Positions 1 to 11,205 of a stretch of 64,000 nucleotides of DNA are shown in pieces. The notes under the pieces are model-generated. The model saw nothing but the letters and a program-made list of their open reading frames with translations, had not been told where the DNA came from and ran no database searches. The stretch covers positions 79,668 to 143,667 of the forward strand of contig AZLU01000101.1 in assembly GCA_002224055.1 (NCBI GenBank), written 5' to 3'. The first letter of the stretch is position 1. The number at the start of each line of letters is the position of its first letter. The position numbers and the translations under genes were made by a program. Origin of the DNA: Pezizomycotina sp. ARF18 (Eukaryota; Ascomycota).

Positions 1-2404
1 GAATGGGATGATCGGATCATGGGTTCTCCTGGGAATGACCTCAGCCCACAAACATAGGCTGTGGAAAGCGAAGGTGATATTGAGATCTAGCCATTATTCA
101 TTCCCCTTTTTTCTTTAGTGCCACCTAATAAGATTATTCGCATGTTTACTTGCGATTCTAGAACTATAGAATATGTGATTGCCAATATAGGATAATATTA
201 CAGCAACTTCGACAACTTTTCAGAATGATGCTTCAAACTCTCATCCATGAGGCTATGTACCCACGTAGGTAGAGGCACGCCTAAACTAAACGCTTCCTCG
301 AAGTTGTGACACTGAGAGGCTATGACACTCCCTAATCTATAAACTCCAGCCCCGAAGAGAGAGAGAGAGGGAGAGGAGCCCGCTAAGCGCTCGCAACACT
401 GCCGGGTAGTAAGCGCTCTCTTCCGCCTCCGCCAGGATCCCGGTACGTTCCAATTTCGTGTTCAGTTCATGCTCATGTGGTCTTGCCTGTAAGTGTTTGC
501 GTGAACCCAAACCGTTGCATCCTGAACTTTTGAACCCGGTTTCGTCTCAATCTATTCAGCCTCCTTTGCCGTCTTTCATCCGGGTGAGGTAGCGACCACG
601 GCGCCACCCCCAGTTCGAGCGACTTGGCGCCTGTTTCTCAAACCCGTAGGCCGCCCCCATGGCATGGTCATCTCGGTTGTGTTCTTGAAAAGGTTGGTGA
701 ACCGTTGTGACTTGAACCATGACGGAGTCGCCGTGAGGAACGCTGTACCGAGGGAGCTGTCAGGCTTGCCTACTCTTAGGACACTTCGTCGGTGCGGCCG
801 ACTGAGGAGCAATTTTACAATTAATATGTGCAAAGCAAGGGTTTAGATAGCTACATAACCGAACTGTCTTCAAAAGTTAAGAGGTCAATCAAAAGCTGTA
901 TGTAAGACACCAAGGTGACGGAAGATCTGCTCATGATCATAAAACTCTGAAAGAAGATATGGCATTCTAAGTTTGAGCAGTCTTGAGTGCATATTTGGGA
1001 GGTTTGATAGGAATCACATCTACCGAAGCACGTTCTCCCGAAATATCTCATATCAAACACACATTACGATAACCGCAATCAACACTTGAATATACGTAAA
1101 GCCCAGTCTCTTCCATCAGTGCAATGAATGAGACAAGGCTATAAAGGTATTATAAATCTTCTAGGCTTACCATCTTGGGCTTACAATGATAATATACTAA
1201 CTTGCAGCTTCTAATGGCGCGATGAGTGGCTCCAGTAGCTAGAAGGTACTGTTCACGGAGTTGAACAAGCCTGGGAGATATATCGCGTGTAACAGTCTCC
1301 TAGCAACGAGAGCGAAAGGAACTGACAGCCTTTCCTAGATCCTGAACAGAAACCAAAGGATTTCTCCGAATGCGACGCTCGCCTGCCTGCTATAGCGTGC
1401 CTTGCATGATATCAGATTTAGAGCATTTGCAGATGGGAAAAAAGCGGAATGTCCTGCCATCCAATACCTTATCACCTCCGTAGGGCGTAAGCTATAAGTT
1501 AAAACAGGCGAGATGGCTTGCGATTCTAGTCCGCAAACGGAGTAGACGCCACTACCGCGACCCGATTGGTCTTCTCGATTATCGGCGCCCCGGGGAAATC
1601 TCAAAATAGCGACATTGTTGACTCTGAAATGCCCAAAACCCTAACCGAGTTCATCTTTACGGAAAAGTTCTTTTCAGCCTTAGGAATATTCGATCTTGTT
1701 TCTTTCGGAGCTTCCAGATGTCCGAATAGAAACAATAATACCTAGAGGTAGTTTCTGAGCAACAAACCACCGTGAAATACGAGATCATAGTCGGCAACAT
1801 CGGCGTATGCATGGCCCACAAGACGTGTTTACTACCCCTTTTTTGTACTGGAAGCATGCATGGCTTTCTTTTAGATCTATCGTTGGCGTACGCCTCTATT
1901 TCGTTCGAACTTCCTAAACATCTCAAGCGTTCGTCGGTCCACGGCCCGCGGCTCACGGCCGCGATGGCTTGAAAGGCTTAATGTGGGTTATCTCGTATCC
2001 TTCGTATGAACATGATCAGTCGATACCCGCTGAAAGACGTCCAGACTAACCATTTTCTGACGATAACGGGAGATGTGCAAGTCCCTCTCGCCGAATATGA
2101 TCAACTGAGTTCGAGGTAGTCGGATGCTGGTACCGGGACTTTTAGAGATCCCCGCAATCGTTCAGGCTTTGCCTGGTTTTGTTTTCCCTATCGCTGCAGA
2201 CTTACATTTAGTGGAAATCTTTGCCCGATTCTTCATGGTTTCTTAGATCTCATAGACCTTGAGGATAGACGGAGTAGGGAAAGTGTTCGGACGGAGTTGT
2301 GCGTAAACCTCAACGACATTATAAACTTTGGTGGCGTCCACATGCTGAAAAAGATTAATATGCAGAGCCTAGAAGCCAGTTAGAACATCCCGAGCCAATC
2401 ATGC
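1..2404. other. Stretch without recognisable gene
   Basis: Only short open frames with no recognisable domain are present on either strand. A purine-rich GA tract lies near 358-376. I see no tRNA, transposon terminus or conserved protein here. It may be intergenic DNA or the flank of a gene outside the window. Confidence 0.5.
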
Positions 2405-2562
2405 TGTCGTCGTGCAGAGTGCCCACACCTAAAATGACGGTCGTGTATATAAAGGGGACCTTCTCCACCTAGCTAGTTCTTAGTTTAGCAGACTAGATTC
2501 ATTCCATTTTTCATCTATCATAGTGGTAGTTGCTTTTCATAGCGACTGCATCACACTACGAC
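2405..2562 (+). repeat. Solo LTR, 158 bp, with 4-bp target duplication
   Basis: The sequence begins TGTCGT and ends ACGACA, a perfect 6-bp terminal inverted repeat of the TG...CA type. It is flanked on both sides by ATGC (2401-2404 and 2563-2566), a 4-bp target-site duplication. The same sequence bounds the element at 17731-20070. A TATA motif (2446-2453) lies inside, as expected of an LTR promoter. There is no internal retrotransposon sequence, so this is a solo LTR left by LTR-LTR recombination. It lacks strong RIP damage. It lies 189 bp upstream of the permease start codon, so its promoter could affect that gene (inference). Confidence 0.85.
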
Positions 2563-2751
2563 AATGCCATGGAAAGTGCAAGGGCAAGAATTATTATATA
2601 TTCTGCTGGATCTCCCCTCCGATCTTTTCTAGCATTATATTAGTAGCGTACTCAACACTTAGACGATTGTCAAATTCCATTCCCTTAGTTCTGCTACTCC
2701 TCCTACTACCCCTCCTGTTCTCTCGTCTGTTACATTCTCAGGTAACACAGA

Positions 2752-4615
2752 ATGACGATTCAAGAAATCGATACGACAGTCAGGGACAAGGATGGCGATC
2801 TAGCCAGCGTCTCTGACGATGACGAGCTTCTTGCGAAAATGGCAAGAAGCCAGAGCTCAAACGAGTATATGGGTTTTGGACCCGTAAGTGTCATTCCATT
2901 CGTCCTTGTCTTTGGGAGTCTAGACAACTAACAAAAATCCCTGCTTTTGCCTCTTCAGTATGCGCCTACAATGTCATGATGATGTGTAGCTGGTCCTGCC
3001 TTGTTGTCTCTATTCCTCGATCTTCGACCTGGGCGGACCCTTGGCGTTAGTCTGGGGCACGCTCATTGTCGCCGTCGGTCAGACCCTGCTCATGATGTCC
3101 CTCGCCGAATACTGTTCGATCTGGCCAACTGCGGGAGGCCAGCAATACTACAACGCAAATGCTCGCGTCTACGAAGACGAGAGCTGCGCTCTCTTACCTG
3201 GTTGGCTGGGCTGTTCTAGTTGGAGAAATTTCGACGGGTTCCTCATGTGGTAAGTTTCCCCTTGGTGGCGTTTTACCTCGTATTCACTAGTTCCCGGAAA
3301 AAAGCGGATTCTAATTCGTATTTCGTTGATAGCACTCAACTCGGCTCAGATAATTCAAAGTTTGTTGAAATCACTCATCCTAAATATAATTGGCCGGTAT
3401 GAATCATCGAATTCTCCTCAATCTTGCTTCGAATTCGCGAATACTAACGTATGTGTTCTAGCAATGGTTCACCTGGATCATCTACTCCGTCTTCCTTATC
3501 GGCCCGATCACGATGAACTTCGCGCCCCGCTGGCTACCTGCTCTTAACGTCTTCGGCGCCTTCTGGACCATTGCCGGTGGCGTCGTATGGGCCGTTTCTT
3601 TCCTCGTCCTTGCGCCAAGCACAACTCCTCCTTCGTCTTCAAGCTCTGGATCAACAACTCTGGATACACAAACGCCGCCTGGGTCTTCATCCTGTCCTTC
3701 TACAGCCCCATCTACGGCCTCTACGGCACCGACGGCATGATGCACTCGTCGAAGAAATGAAGAACGCTTCCAAGGATGCTCCTCGCGTCATGCTGTGGTC
3801 TATGATCTTCGCCTCCGTGACCTCATGGCTCACCGCGATCCTGATGGATGTACTGCGCCGGCGACTACGAGACCTACATGCAGGCTACCCAGCCTTACAT
3901 GAACTGGTTCATGGACATCCTCGGCTCAACTTACGGCGGCGGCGTTTTCTGCGCTCTAGTCATGATGGGACTGAATTTCTTCATCATCGTCGGGACGAAT
4001 CTTGCCGGCTCTAGGCTCGTATGGTCTATGCTAGGGACAAAGCATTCCCTTTCTCCGAGTACCTCGCCAGGATCACGCGCGACATCCCGCTCCGCGCTAT
4101 AGTTTGCATCCTCGTCGTAGAATGGTCATTGGACTTATCGTCCTTGGTTCGCCGTACGCAATGCAGCCATCATCAGTGGTGGCGGCGTTACGCTGCAGAT
4201 CGGATACGTTACTCCGGTCCTCATGGTCCTTATCCGCGTCGCAAAGTCTTGCCAGCTCGTCCTCACTTTGATCTCGGCCACTGGGGCCTTCCAATCAATT
4301 TGATCTCGTTTTTTGGAGTGCCCTGTCATCGTAATGTACAGCTTCCCGATGTACATCCCCGTCGTCGCAAGGATAACATCGAGAACATGAACTGGAGCTG
4401 TCTTATCGTCGGTGCGACCATTATCTTCCCAGGTTTCTGGTGGTTTTACAGGCAAGGATGTTTATATCAAGGATGGCAATAGCGTAATGGAGAATAATGT
4501 TGTGGTCCGGAGCCCCGTTGATGAAGCTCCAAAGACCGAGGGCAGTCCTGCAGAAACTTCCACGGAGGATGTTACCACGATCGTTGAGACTGTTCAAATA
4601 GCAAAGACCCACTAA
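2752..4615 (+). CDS. APC-superfamily amino acid/choline-type permease, frame-disrupted
   Basis: This is a plasma-membrane 12-TM transporter of the fungal GABA/choline permease group. Exon 1 (2752-2883) opens with an acidic cytoplasmic N-terminus and ends at a GTAAGT donor; the intron closes at 2958. Frame-corrected pieces match the family in order: IFDLGGPLALVWG and AEYCSIWPTAGGQQYY near 3020-3160, GWAVLVGEIS near 3205-3240, NSAQIIQSLL after an intron at 3250-3333, MNFAPRWLP near 3510, SKDAPRVMLWSMIFASVTSW near 3765, YLARITRDIPLRA near 4060, and a hydrophilic C-terminus ending at 4613-4615. The frame changes at about seven places (near 3015, 3190, 3615, 3735, 3845, 4025, 4130), each by single bases, without in-frame stops by substitution. 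I cannot decide between decay and sequencing error. The substrate is not determinable. Confidence 0.85.
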
Positions 4616-6407
4616 CGCATTACGAATCTAAGCTACCGGCATATTCTTTCATTTTGTTCACTCTCATGCTTCCTATCTTAACGAAAAAGTGATGATTTAT
4701 GGTAGACATAGATTACTCTCGTTCTTTTATCTCTTTTCGCATCATCGGGTCGGCGTCATTGTAATTAATTATCTTCATTTTAAGTAACAATATCGTGACA
4801 ATAATACCAAGACGTCTTTCAAACCTTGTGAATCCGTTAGCTTCATGAACCGCAAATAGAACTTAATTGTCCCTCTTGTTCTATGCAGGTGATTTGGCCT
4901 TAACTGTCTTCGGCCCTCGGCAGCGTGAATACGAGGTCTGTGTGGAACCAAGCTGGTGGACCGCTGAGAAAGGTATCTTTTCAACCTAGGATACTCATTC
5001 CGGATCCGACCCATTTGGTATGTTCCACGGCAATACCGGGGACCTATCATGTTCCCAAGTATTCAATGTTCCAAACGGTCATCACCGACGCTCCATCGCG
5101 CTGTATAGTACGCGCTTGTGAAGTTCAGGCACCTTCCCTTTTCTAAACAAACATGAGCCGAGAATTATTACAAGGACAAAATACGCTCATCTAGCCGCTC
5201 TTGCCCAACCGGCCAATGAGCTGTGCCGGACAGCATTTGCAAAATATCCGCTGAGGCTTAAGGCTGGGTAACTTGGAAACCTTGACCTTCTCGACGCGGC
5301 GAGGGGTCGTATCGGAGCCGTCCTTCCGTCGCGACATGACATGACTAACTCACGCCGGAGGTGATCTTAAATCTACTGATTGAGAAAAGCGATCGAAATG
5401 AATAATTACAGTCACGAGCATGAGCATGCTCTTAAAGCAAAAAGTCACTGCTTGGTGGCTTCATGCACCTCGTTTTTGCTTTGCCGAGCTCGGCCCACGC
5501 CGCGCACTATAACATGGATAGCCCCTGTGTGGAGAATGCCTCAATTTTGTTTGTTGCTTTCTCATTCGAGTGAAAAACGCGAGAAACAACCACTCCTACA
5601 CGGCAATGTGCATAACGGGGCAGCTATAAGAGCAATAACAGACACGGGCTATAGGTTCAGGAGAAGGTTAGCGTTTGACGAAGTAAAATGCGGGGCACCC
5701 CTCTTTCCCCTCTTAGTACACAATTCAAACATGGATCAAGGGACATTGGGTGTAGCTGTCCAATTGTCAAGTGTCACTGGTTGGAGACGCCGAAGGATCT
5801 ATGGTCCTGGCCTGAATGAACTTTATGCCAAATCCGCCTTCCTGGACGGCATGCCGGTGGGCATCTGTAAGTCCTACTAGCTACTTGATTTACAAATTTG
5901 TGAAAATGCGATTAGGATGGACGAATCGAACGGTGAATGTATGGTTATGAAGGATAGTTCCCGCTTAAAGTTGACAAAGTCGCTAGTCTCGCAATCACCA
6001 GCTTTTGCGCCTTCTTGGTGTTGGTTGCATATTTGGTTTTTAAGGTACAGCCCAGTTGTCTCCTGATTCCGAAATACTAAAGAGATATATATAACACAAA
6101 TGACTGCAATGCGGTAGCAGTATTTCTTCCTTGGGGCATTGAGCCCTTTTCGCATCTCGCCTACCTACGTGTACGTAACAAACTGCGGATTCATATAAAA
6201 AGAAACCTTGTCAGTTTCTCTTTTATAGAACTTGTCTTTGGCGGTACGGAGAGTTTGAAACTTATTAGGAGGCGGGCTAGGAGGAAACGGGAGATTTCAT
6301 ACATTTTGGACAAATAAGACCCGTTGGTCTGAAGTCGTCGATACCGTCGCTAACCTTGAAAGACGAGGGTCACTGCAGTGTTCTTCTAGCATCTGCTGGC
6401 CGATTCC
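4616..6407. other. Intergenic stretch, no supported gene
   Basis: The 3' flank of the permease is followed by mixed-composition DNA. An open frame of 166 codons at 5380-5880 (+) has no recognisable domain, signal peptide or codon bias, and I do not call it a gene. Confidence 0.4.
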
Positions 6408-7963
6408 ATGAGTCTTACTCCGCGAGGTGGCATCGTAGGCCTTCATCCACCTCCAATATACTAATCTTATAAATTGGTTCCTGATACTGATCACTTCTGT
6501 TTCTTGCGCAGGCGTTTGGATGGGTCTGCGCCTCCGTCTCTCTCATCTTCGTTCTCCTTCGCCTTTACGCCCGCGTCTTTGTCCGCTGTATCTTCTCCAT
6601 CTCCGACGCGTTTGTGATCATATCATGGCTCTGCTCCTGTATGCTGCTCTAGCGGACACATTTGTATACAACGTAGGCCCTCCGGGAAACTCAGGCGGCA
6701 CTCGCTTGACTACGCAGGGAATACACCGAGTGGAAGAGAAACATCACCTGTGATGCCGAATTCCGGACAACGTACAAGCTATTCTATGCTGGTGGTATAT
6801 TGTTCTACACTGGTCTGTGGTGCACGAAAGCGGCTTTCCTGTTCCTGTACTATCGGATAGCGAAGGCGCCGGGTTTCGAAGAGCTACTGCGAAGTATGAA
6901 GGTCGCGCTGGACATCACAGTTGGAGTTGCGGTAGCTAGCTGGATAGTGGTGGCCGGCTTGAATGCTTCTCATGCTTGCCTATTAGTCGAATTTGGTATG
7001 TTCATCTCGCCTTCATTATACGATGGTGTTTGTTGTCTTATGAGAAGGATGCTTGGGCTGATTATCCATTTCATACAATCCTGCAGGTCTTGGACTTAAA
7101 GCAAAACTGCCAACCATTTCCTCTACCCTCATCCTATTTCGTTCCCTGGCGCTTCATCTGTTCACAATCTACTAAGTACTGCCCTCTCGAACTCACCATT
7201 CAATACCACAGATGCACTTTGATTAACACACTTCACAAACAATATAGTTCTCGCAATACCCTACCATTACTCCGCCACCTCTCCGCCTTCCCCTTCCGCC
7301 GGATGCTCTCGGTCGCGTTCATGTTCCTCATGGGAATCATCTGCATCTCCATCACAATCGGTCGCGCAGCAGCGGTCGGTACTACCTTCAACCTCGTAAC
7401 CCTCAGCGCGTGGACCGCCGCCGAACAAGCCACGGCATAATCATCGTCTGCTGCCCACCTCTGTATATCTTCCACGGTTCACTGGCGCGACTCGACGACA
7501 GGACGAAGTCTACGAGATCATCGATCTAGAAGCCGCCGCCACAGCGAACAACACCGGTAGAAATGGCCAGACGATCGTGATGGTGAATGAGACGTTGTTT
7601 CAGGTGGAGTAGCGGGGCGCGGATAGGGCAGGTACCTGCGACGGAGAGAGTGGAGGAGTGGGGTACGTTTTCGCCGCGTCGGCGATCGAGGAATAGCAGC
7701 CCGCCCACGCCTGCCGCTGCGCTGGCACTACAACAACAGACGCGGTGGAGCGCAGTCGGTCGCTTTCATCACCCGCAGCGAAGACACCCAGAAAAGTAGG
7801 CCGTAAAGACTCCACTGGCCCTCTGGGTGATCGGAGAGCGACGCGGGACGATGATCGCGATCGCGCTAGTAGCGCAAGGGACGAGATCGGACCATCGCAC
7901 ACGCCGCACAGGATACCGCTGTATGTTAGACCGATGACGGCCACATCCGGAATTCCGAAATGA
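6408..7963 (+). CDS. Rhodopsin-like fungal 7TM protein, frame-disrupted
   Basis: This is an integral membrane protein of the fungal rhodopsin-like (PTH11-related) group. A possible first exon starts at ATG 6408, with a weak GTGG donor at 6427 and a CAG acceptor at 6511; the branch site is TACTAAT. Exon 2 gives FGWVCASVSLIFVLLRLYAR, then DAFVIISWLCS (TM1-2). From about 6720 it gives EYTEWKRN and GGILFYTGLWCTKAAFLFLY, the TM3 segment typical of the family, then TM4 to about 6990. After an intron near 6996-7086 comes FRRMLSVAFMFLMGIICIS and the GRAAAVGTTFN/EQATA segment (TM6-7). Frames change near 6650, 7200, 7435 and 7500. One frame ends at 7612, but Ser/Arg/Pro-rich segments continue (7625-7799 and 7745-7963) and probably form a disordered cytoplasmic tail. 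Ligand unknown. Confidence 0.75.
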
Positions 7964-8515
7964 TGTCCCCGGAAGAAGCAATATCGTAGATAGGGTCGTC
8001 GAGTTCCAGAGCCGGTTTCGCAATATATGAGCACGATGGGAGTCCTGAGATGCTTTGCACGAAATGTGTTTCTCAGCCTCGCAAATAAACAAGCCTTAGG
8101 CCAAATAACATCGTAAAGGCCGCAGAACCCAGCCTTCGGTTAACCATTCAGTCGACCGCTTGTCCGCGTTTCTGTTAGTATTAATTCACTCCTTTTCCTT
8201 ACACGCTATCGAACGAGAGGCTGTAAAGGGAGACTGCTCCGTCCCGCGAACATTATCCATCTCGAGAGACGATGTTGTCATTCTTCGGTAATATCTCGTT
8301 ACCGTTCGTGGCAGGGGCGAAGCACTTGCAATCTTGAATGGGGCTTGGGAAAATCAACCTCCCCACCACGAATACCTCGACGCGTAATTCACCGTTCATG
8401 ACACGTATGTATCCTTGCTCTCGCGACTTCTTTGCGATGTAACGATACAAATCCAGGTCTCACACCAGTTCCCCCGGATGACAAAAATTAGAACCTCACT
8501 GATGCTTGAGCCGAA

Positions 8516-9571
8516 ATGGTCTATTATTCTGATCTCAACGACGTCTCCCCTTTATACGCGCCTGGGATCTTCATCGGCTGGCTTCTGCTCACGCTATCTA
8601 TGGTACCGACTCCATCGCCGCCGCCTTCGCAAGAAAACAAACCCTACCAAAACCACGATCCAGCTCCTCATACCGCCTCCTCCGCGAAATCATATTCCTA
8701 GACCCAACCGTCCTAGCGTCTTTATCGTACACTATCATCGCATCCGCAGATGTTCTCCTACAACTTAGAAAACAGCGCAGGAGCTCTATATTCCCCACGG
8801 AGCAAACCGCGCCAGCCTCACCGCCCCGGGATTAGTGTGTTACACCGCGCGTGTATCCTACCCATCTGCTGGTTCGCTCTGCACGTCATCAGCGGCTAGC
8901 GCACGCGGTTCCATCATCAGAGGCGTTAAAGAATCCTTAACGGGAACGGAAAAAAGGACGCAGAAACGACCGTAAGCTAGCTACGATCGCCGGCGTGGGG
9001 TTCCTAGTTTCATCGTCCGGTGTACCGTTTGTAACGACGCGTCCGTCTTGCCCACGGCCTGGCTGCGTAGATCGTCCCCGAGGGATGAGTTACATAGCCA
9101 TCTTGTTTGCAGCACGATACCGACGGACGAGGAACTCAAGATCAGAGGGAGGGCGTTGCTGATAATGTTAAGCACCTCCGTGGCGTTTATGGGCCTCGTA
9201 TCCCTCCTCAACTTTCTCTTTGCTTGTGATGCCAGCTCAGAGGACGGTGAAGGCCAACAGTGTGAAAAAGCGGTGTGATGAAATGGCTTGGAAAGCTCGC
9301 GGAGCTAGTAATGAAGCTGGCCACGAAATGTCTGGCAGTTTCGCTCTGGGCGACGGTCTTGATGGGTTGCTGCGAGTTTATGTTGCCTGGCGTTTGTTTC
9401 TTGATGTATGAGATGTGGATGGAGCCTTTCATACCCACGAGCACGAGGAAGATATCGGATGCAGACCAGATCTTGATGATCGCCATGTCGGCCTGCTACC
9501 TCACTTACAGTGTCTTTTCATGCTTTGTAGAAGGGATTGAAATGAAACGCAAGCGGAAGAAAACCGGGTAA
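8516..9571 (+). CDS. Multi-spanning membrane protein of unknown function, frame-disrupted
   Basis: ATG 8516 opens a hydrophobic protein whose pieces lie in different frames. A first segment includes APGIFIGWLLLTLSM (TM). From about 8590 comes a loop DSIAAAFARKQ and REIIFLDPTVLASLSYTII (TM). From about 9085 there is an ILFAARY/DEELKIRGRALLIM segment and SVAFMGLVSLLNFLFACDA (TM). The last frame (9275-9571) carries at least three more hydrophobic helices, including ATVLMGCCEFMLPGVCFLMY, and ends in a basic KRKRKK tail at 9571. I do not recognise the family. The arrangement suggests five or more TM helices and about 350 residues after frame correction. At least four one-base frame changes are needed. 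It follows the rhodopsin-like gene on the same strand, so a membrane role is all I infer. Confidence 0.55.
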
Positions 9572-11205
9572 CTTCCATTATTAAGCCCTAGTTTCTATAG
9601 ACGTGTGCACTTTCTAATAGCATCATCTTGAAGGATTCAATCATAATTTGTCAAATAACCACGAAGTCTTTTCATTGGACAACTTTCTTTCAGTACAGTC
9701 GCTGGCCAAAGGTTTCTTGATGTCTGATGGGATCCAGAAACTCTCAATCTCACTTCGTATCCGTAGAGAAGTAACTGCAGCATTACGCTGCATCATAACT
9801 TGAGAAGATGAACTCGGCTTGAATATAGAGAAACAGAAGCGACCGAGATTGAATTAAGGACTCACACCAACGGTTCACCCGACCGTAATTCCAGAAGCGA
9901 CGGACCGCAAATCCTGCCGTAACTAGAAGCTGCAACGGTTTTTCTTCCGGTTTCAAAGAACCCGAGCTGGCCGAAGCGGCCGTTTTAACAACAAAAAACT
10001 TAGTTTCCCTTCCAGAACCCTGTTGCACTGTGTTTCGAGAAATTGCCTCATGAATGTGGGATGAACCTCCGACATCTAGATCTTGGGATGGAAGAGCTGA
10101 GCATAAGGTTACTATTCGACTAGTAAGCACTGCCAATTGAGGGATCCATGGAACCAGTTGAAACAGCAATATCTTAGCTTTCTTGGCAATATCTAGCCTT
10201 TCAACGTTGCGCGATGTTCGATCAGGCAGTTGTCTCCTTGTCGCAATTTTTTGCTGTCAGTGTCTCGAAAAACCCTTTCGACCAATCTCGTATCCGACGT
10301 AACATGGCAAATACCGTTATGGCGGTGTTGGCAGGTACGGAATACTCATTCCATAGAAGCGCGAGCGCTCGAAGTTCTGGAAAAATTTTCATCATGAATG
10401 ATACAATCGGCAAGGCAATGATATCGATAAACCATCAAAGCCACTCAGGCTCCCGGCCTTCGAACTCAGCTTTGACGGCGCAAGAAACATCCATAATCCA
10501 TCAAGCAAATTCGCAATACATTCTTAAACGAAAAAAAAAAAAACGGCCCCCCATACCTATGTACAGTATCACATCACACACGATTCTCCAGCTCGGACTT
10601 CCCGGCCGCGACCTCTGCAGGTACAACGACAATCACGTTTCGATACCATCGTAACATTTACCACCAAGTAAACGCTCAGCCGCGTTGCCTTTCTCTTCAG
10701 CCGCTGTCAGTGTGACGTTGACGATGTTTGATGTTTTGAGGGAAATTAAGCAGCAGCGGCGTAGGGCGGTAGGCAATCTTGTTACGAGGAAGTTGCTTAC
10801 GCATCTTCCCGAACAAGAGTTCAACTAACAGCGAATTACAACGGCAGGACTAGGGCATAATGACTGTGGAGCTGGTAACGAATCTTTTGCTGGGCAATTC
10901 GTCTGAAGACTGTTGAATCTTCAGGTTCGAAGAGTTATATAAGAGTGAGGATGATGCGCCATTGAGGCACCAGAATCTTCAGACTATCAGACTCATTCAC
11001 CATTCCCAACTAGCAGGACCAGCTTTCCCCTCATTTCCCACCCTTTTCCATTCGTTTAGTTCAACTGGCTTGAAGTAGTTTCTCTATACGTTTTCACGTT
11101 TTAATACATCCCATTCGTTTCAATTCCTTCTATTCTACGACATCTCGAGTCTTGATTTCCACATACATATACATTCATTAAAGTATCAAAGCAAAAAAAT
11201 AAAAT
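9572..11205. other. Intergenic stretch upstream of the metalloprotease
   Basis: Open frames at 9783-10169 (minus) and 10214-10654 (+) have no recognisable motif or coding bias. The last 270 bp, CT-rich with a TATA motif, look like the promoter and leader of the gene at 11206. Confidence 0.4.
10936..10943 (+). promoter_or_regulatory. TATA-like box of the 11206 gene
   Basis: TATATAAG lies about 260 bp before the start codon of the M35-like protease and is followed by a pyrimidine-rich leader. The position is plausible for a fungal promoter with a long leader. Confidence 0.4.

Noticed and set aside
5380-5880. 166-codon open frame on plus strand
   Set aside because: No motif, no signal peptide, no codon bias, and the neighbouring 7TM gene's N-terminus does not need it.
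7600-8034. 144-codon open frame on minus strand
   Set aside because: It lies opposite the Ser/Arg-rich tail segments of the 7TM gene and has no family features; likely a shadow frame.
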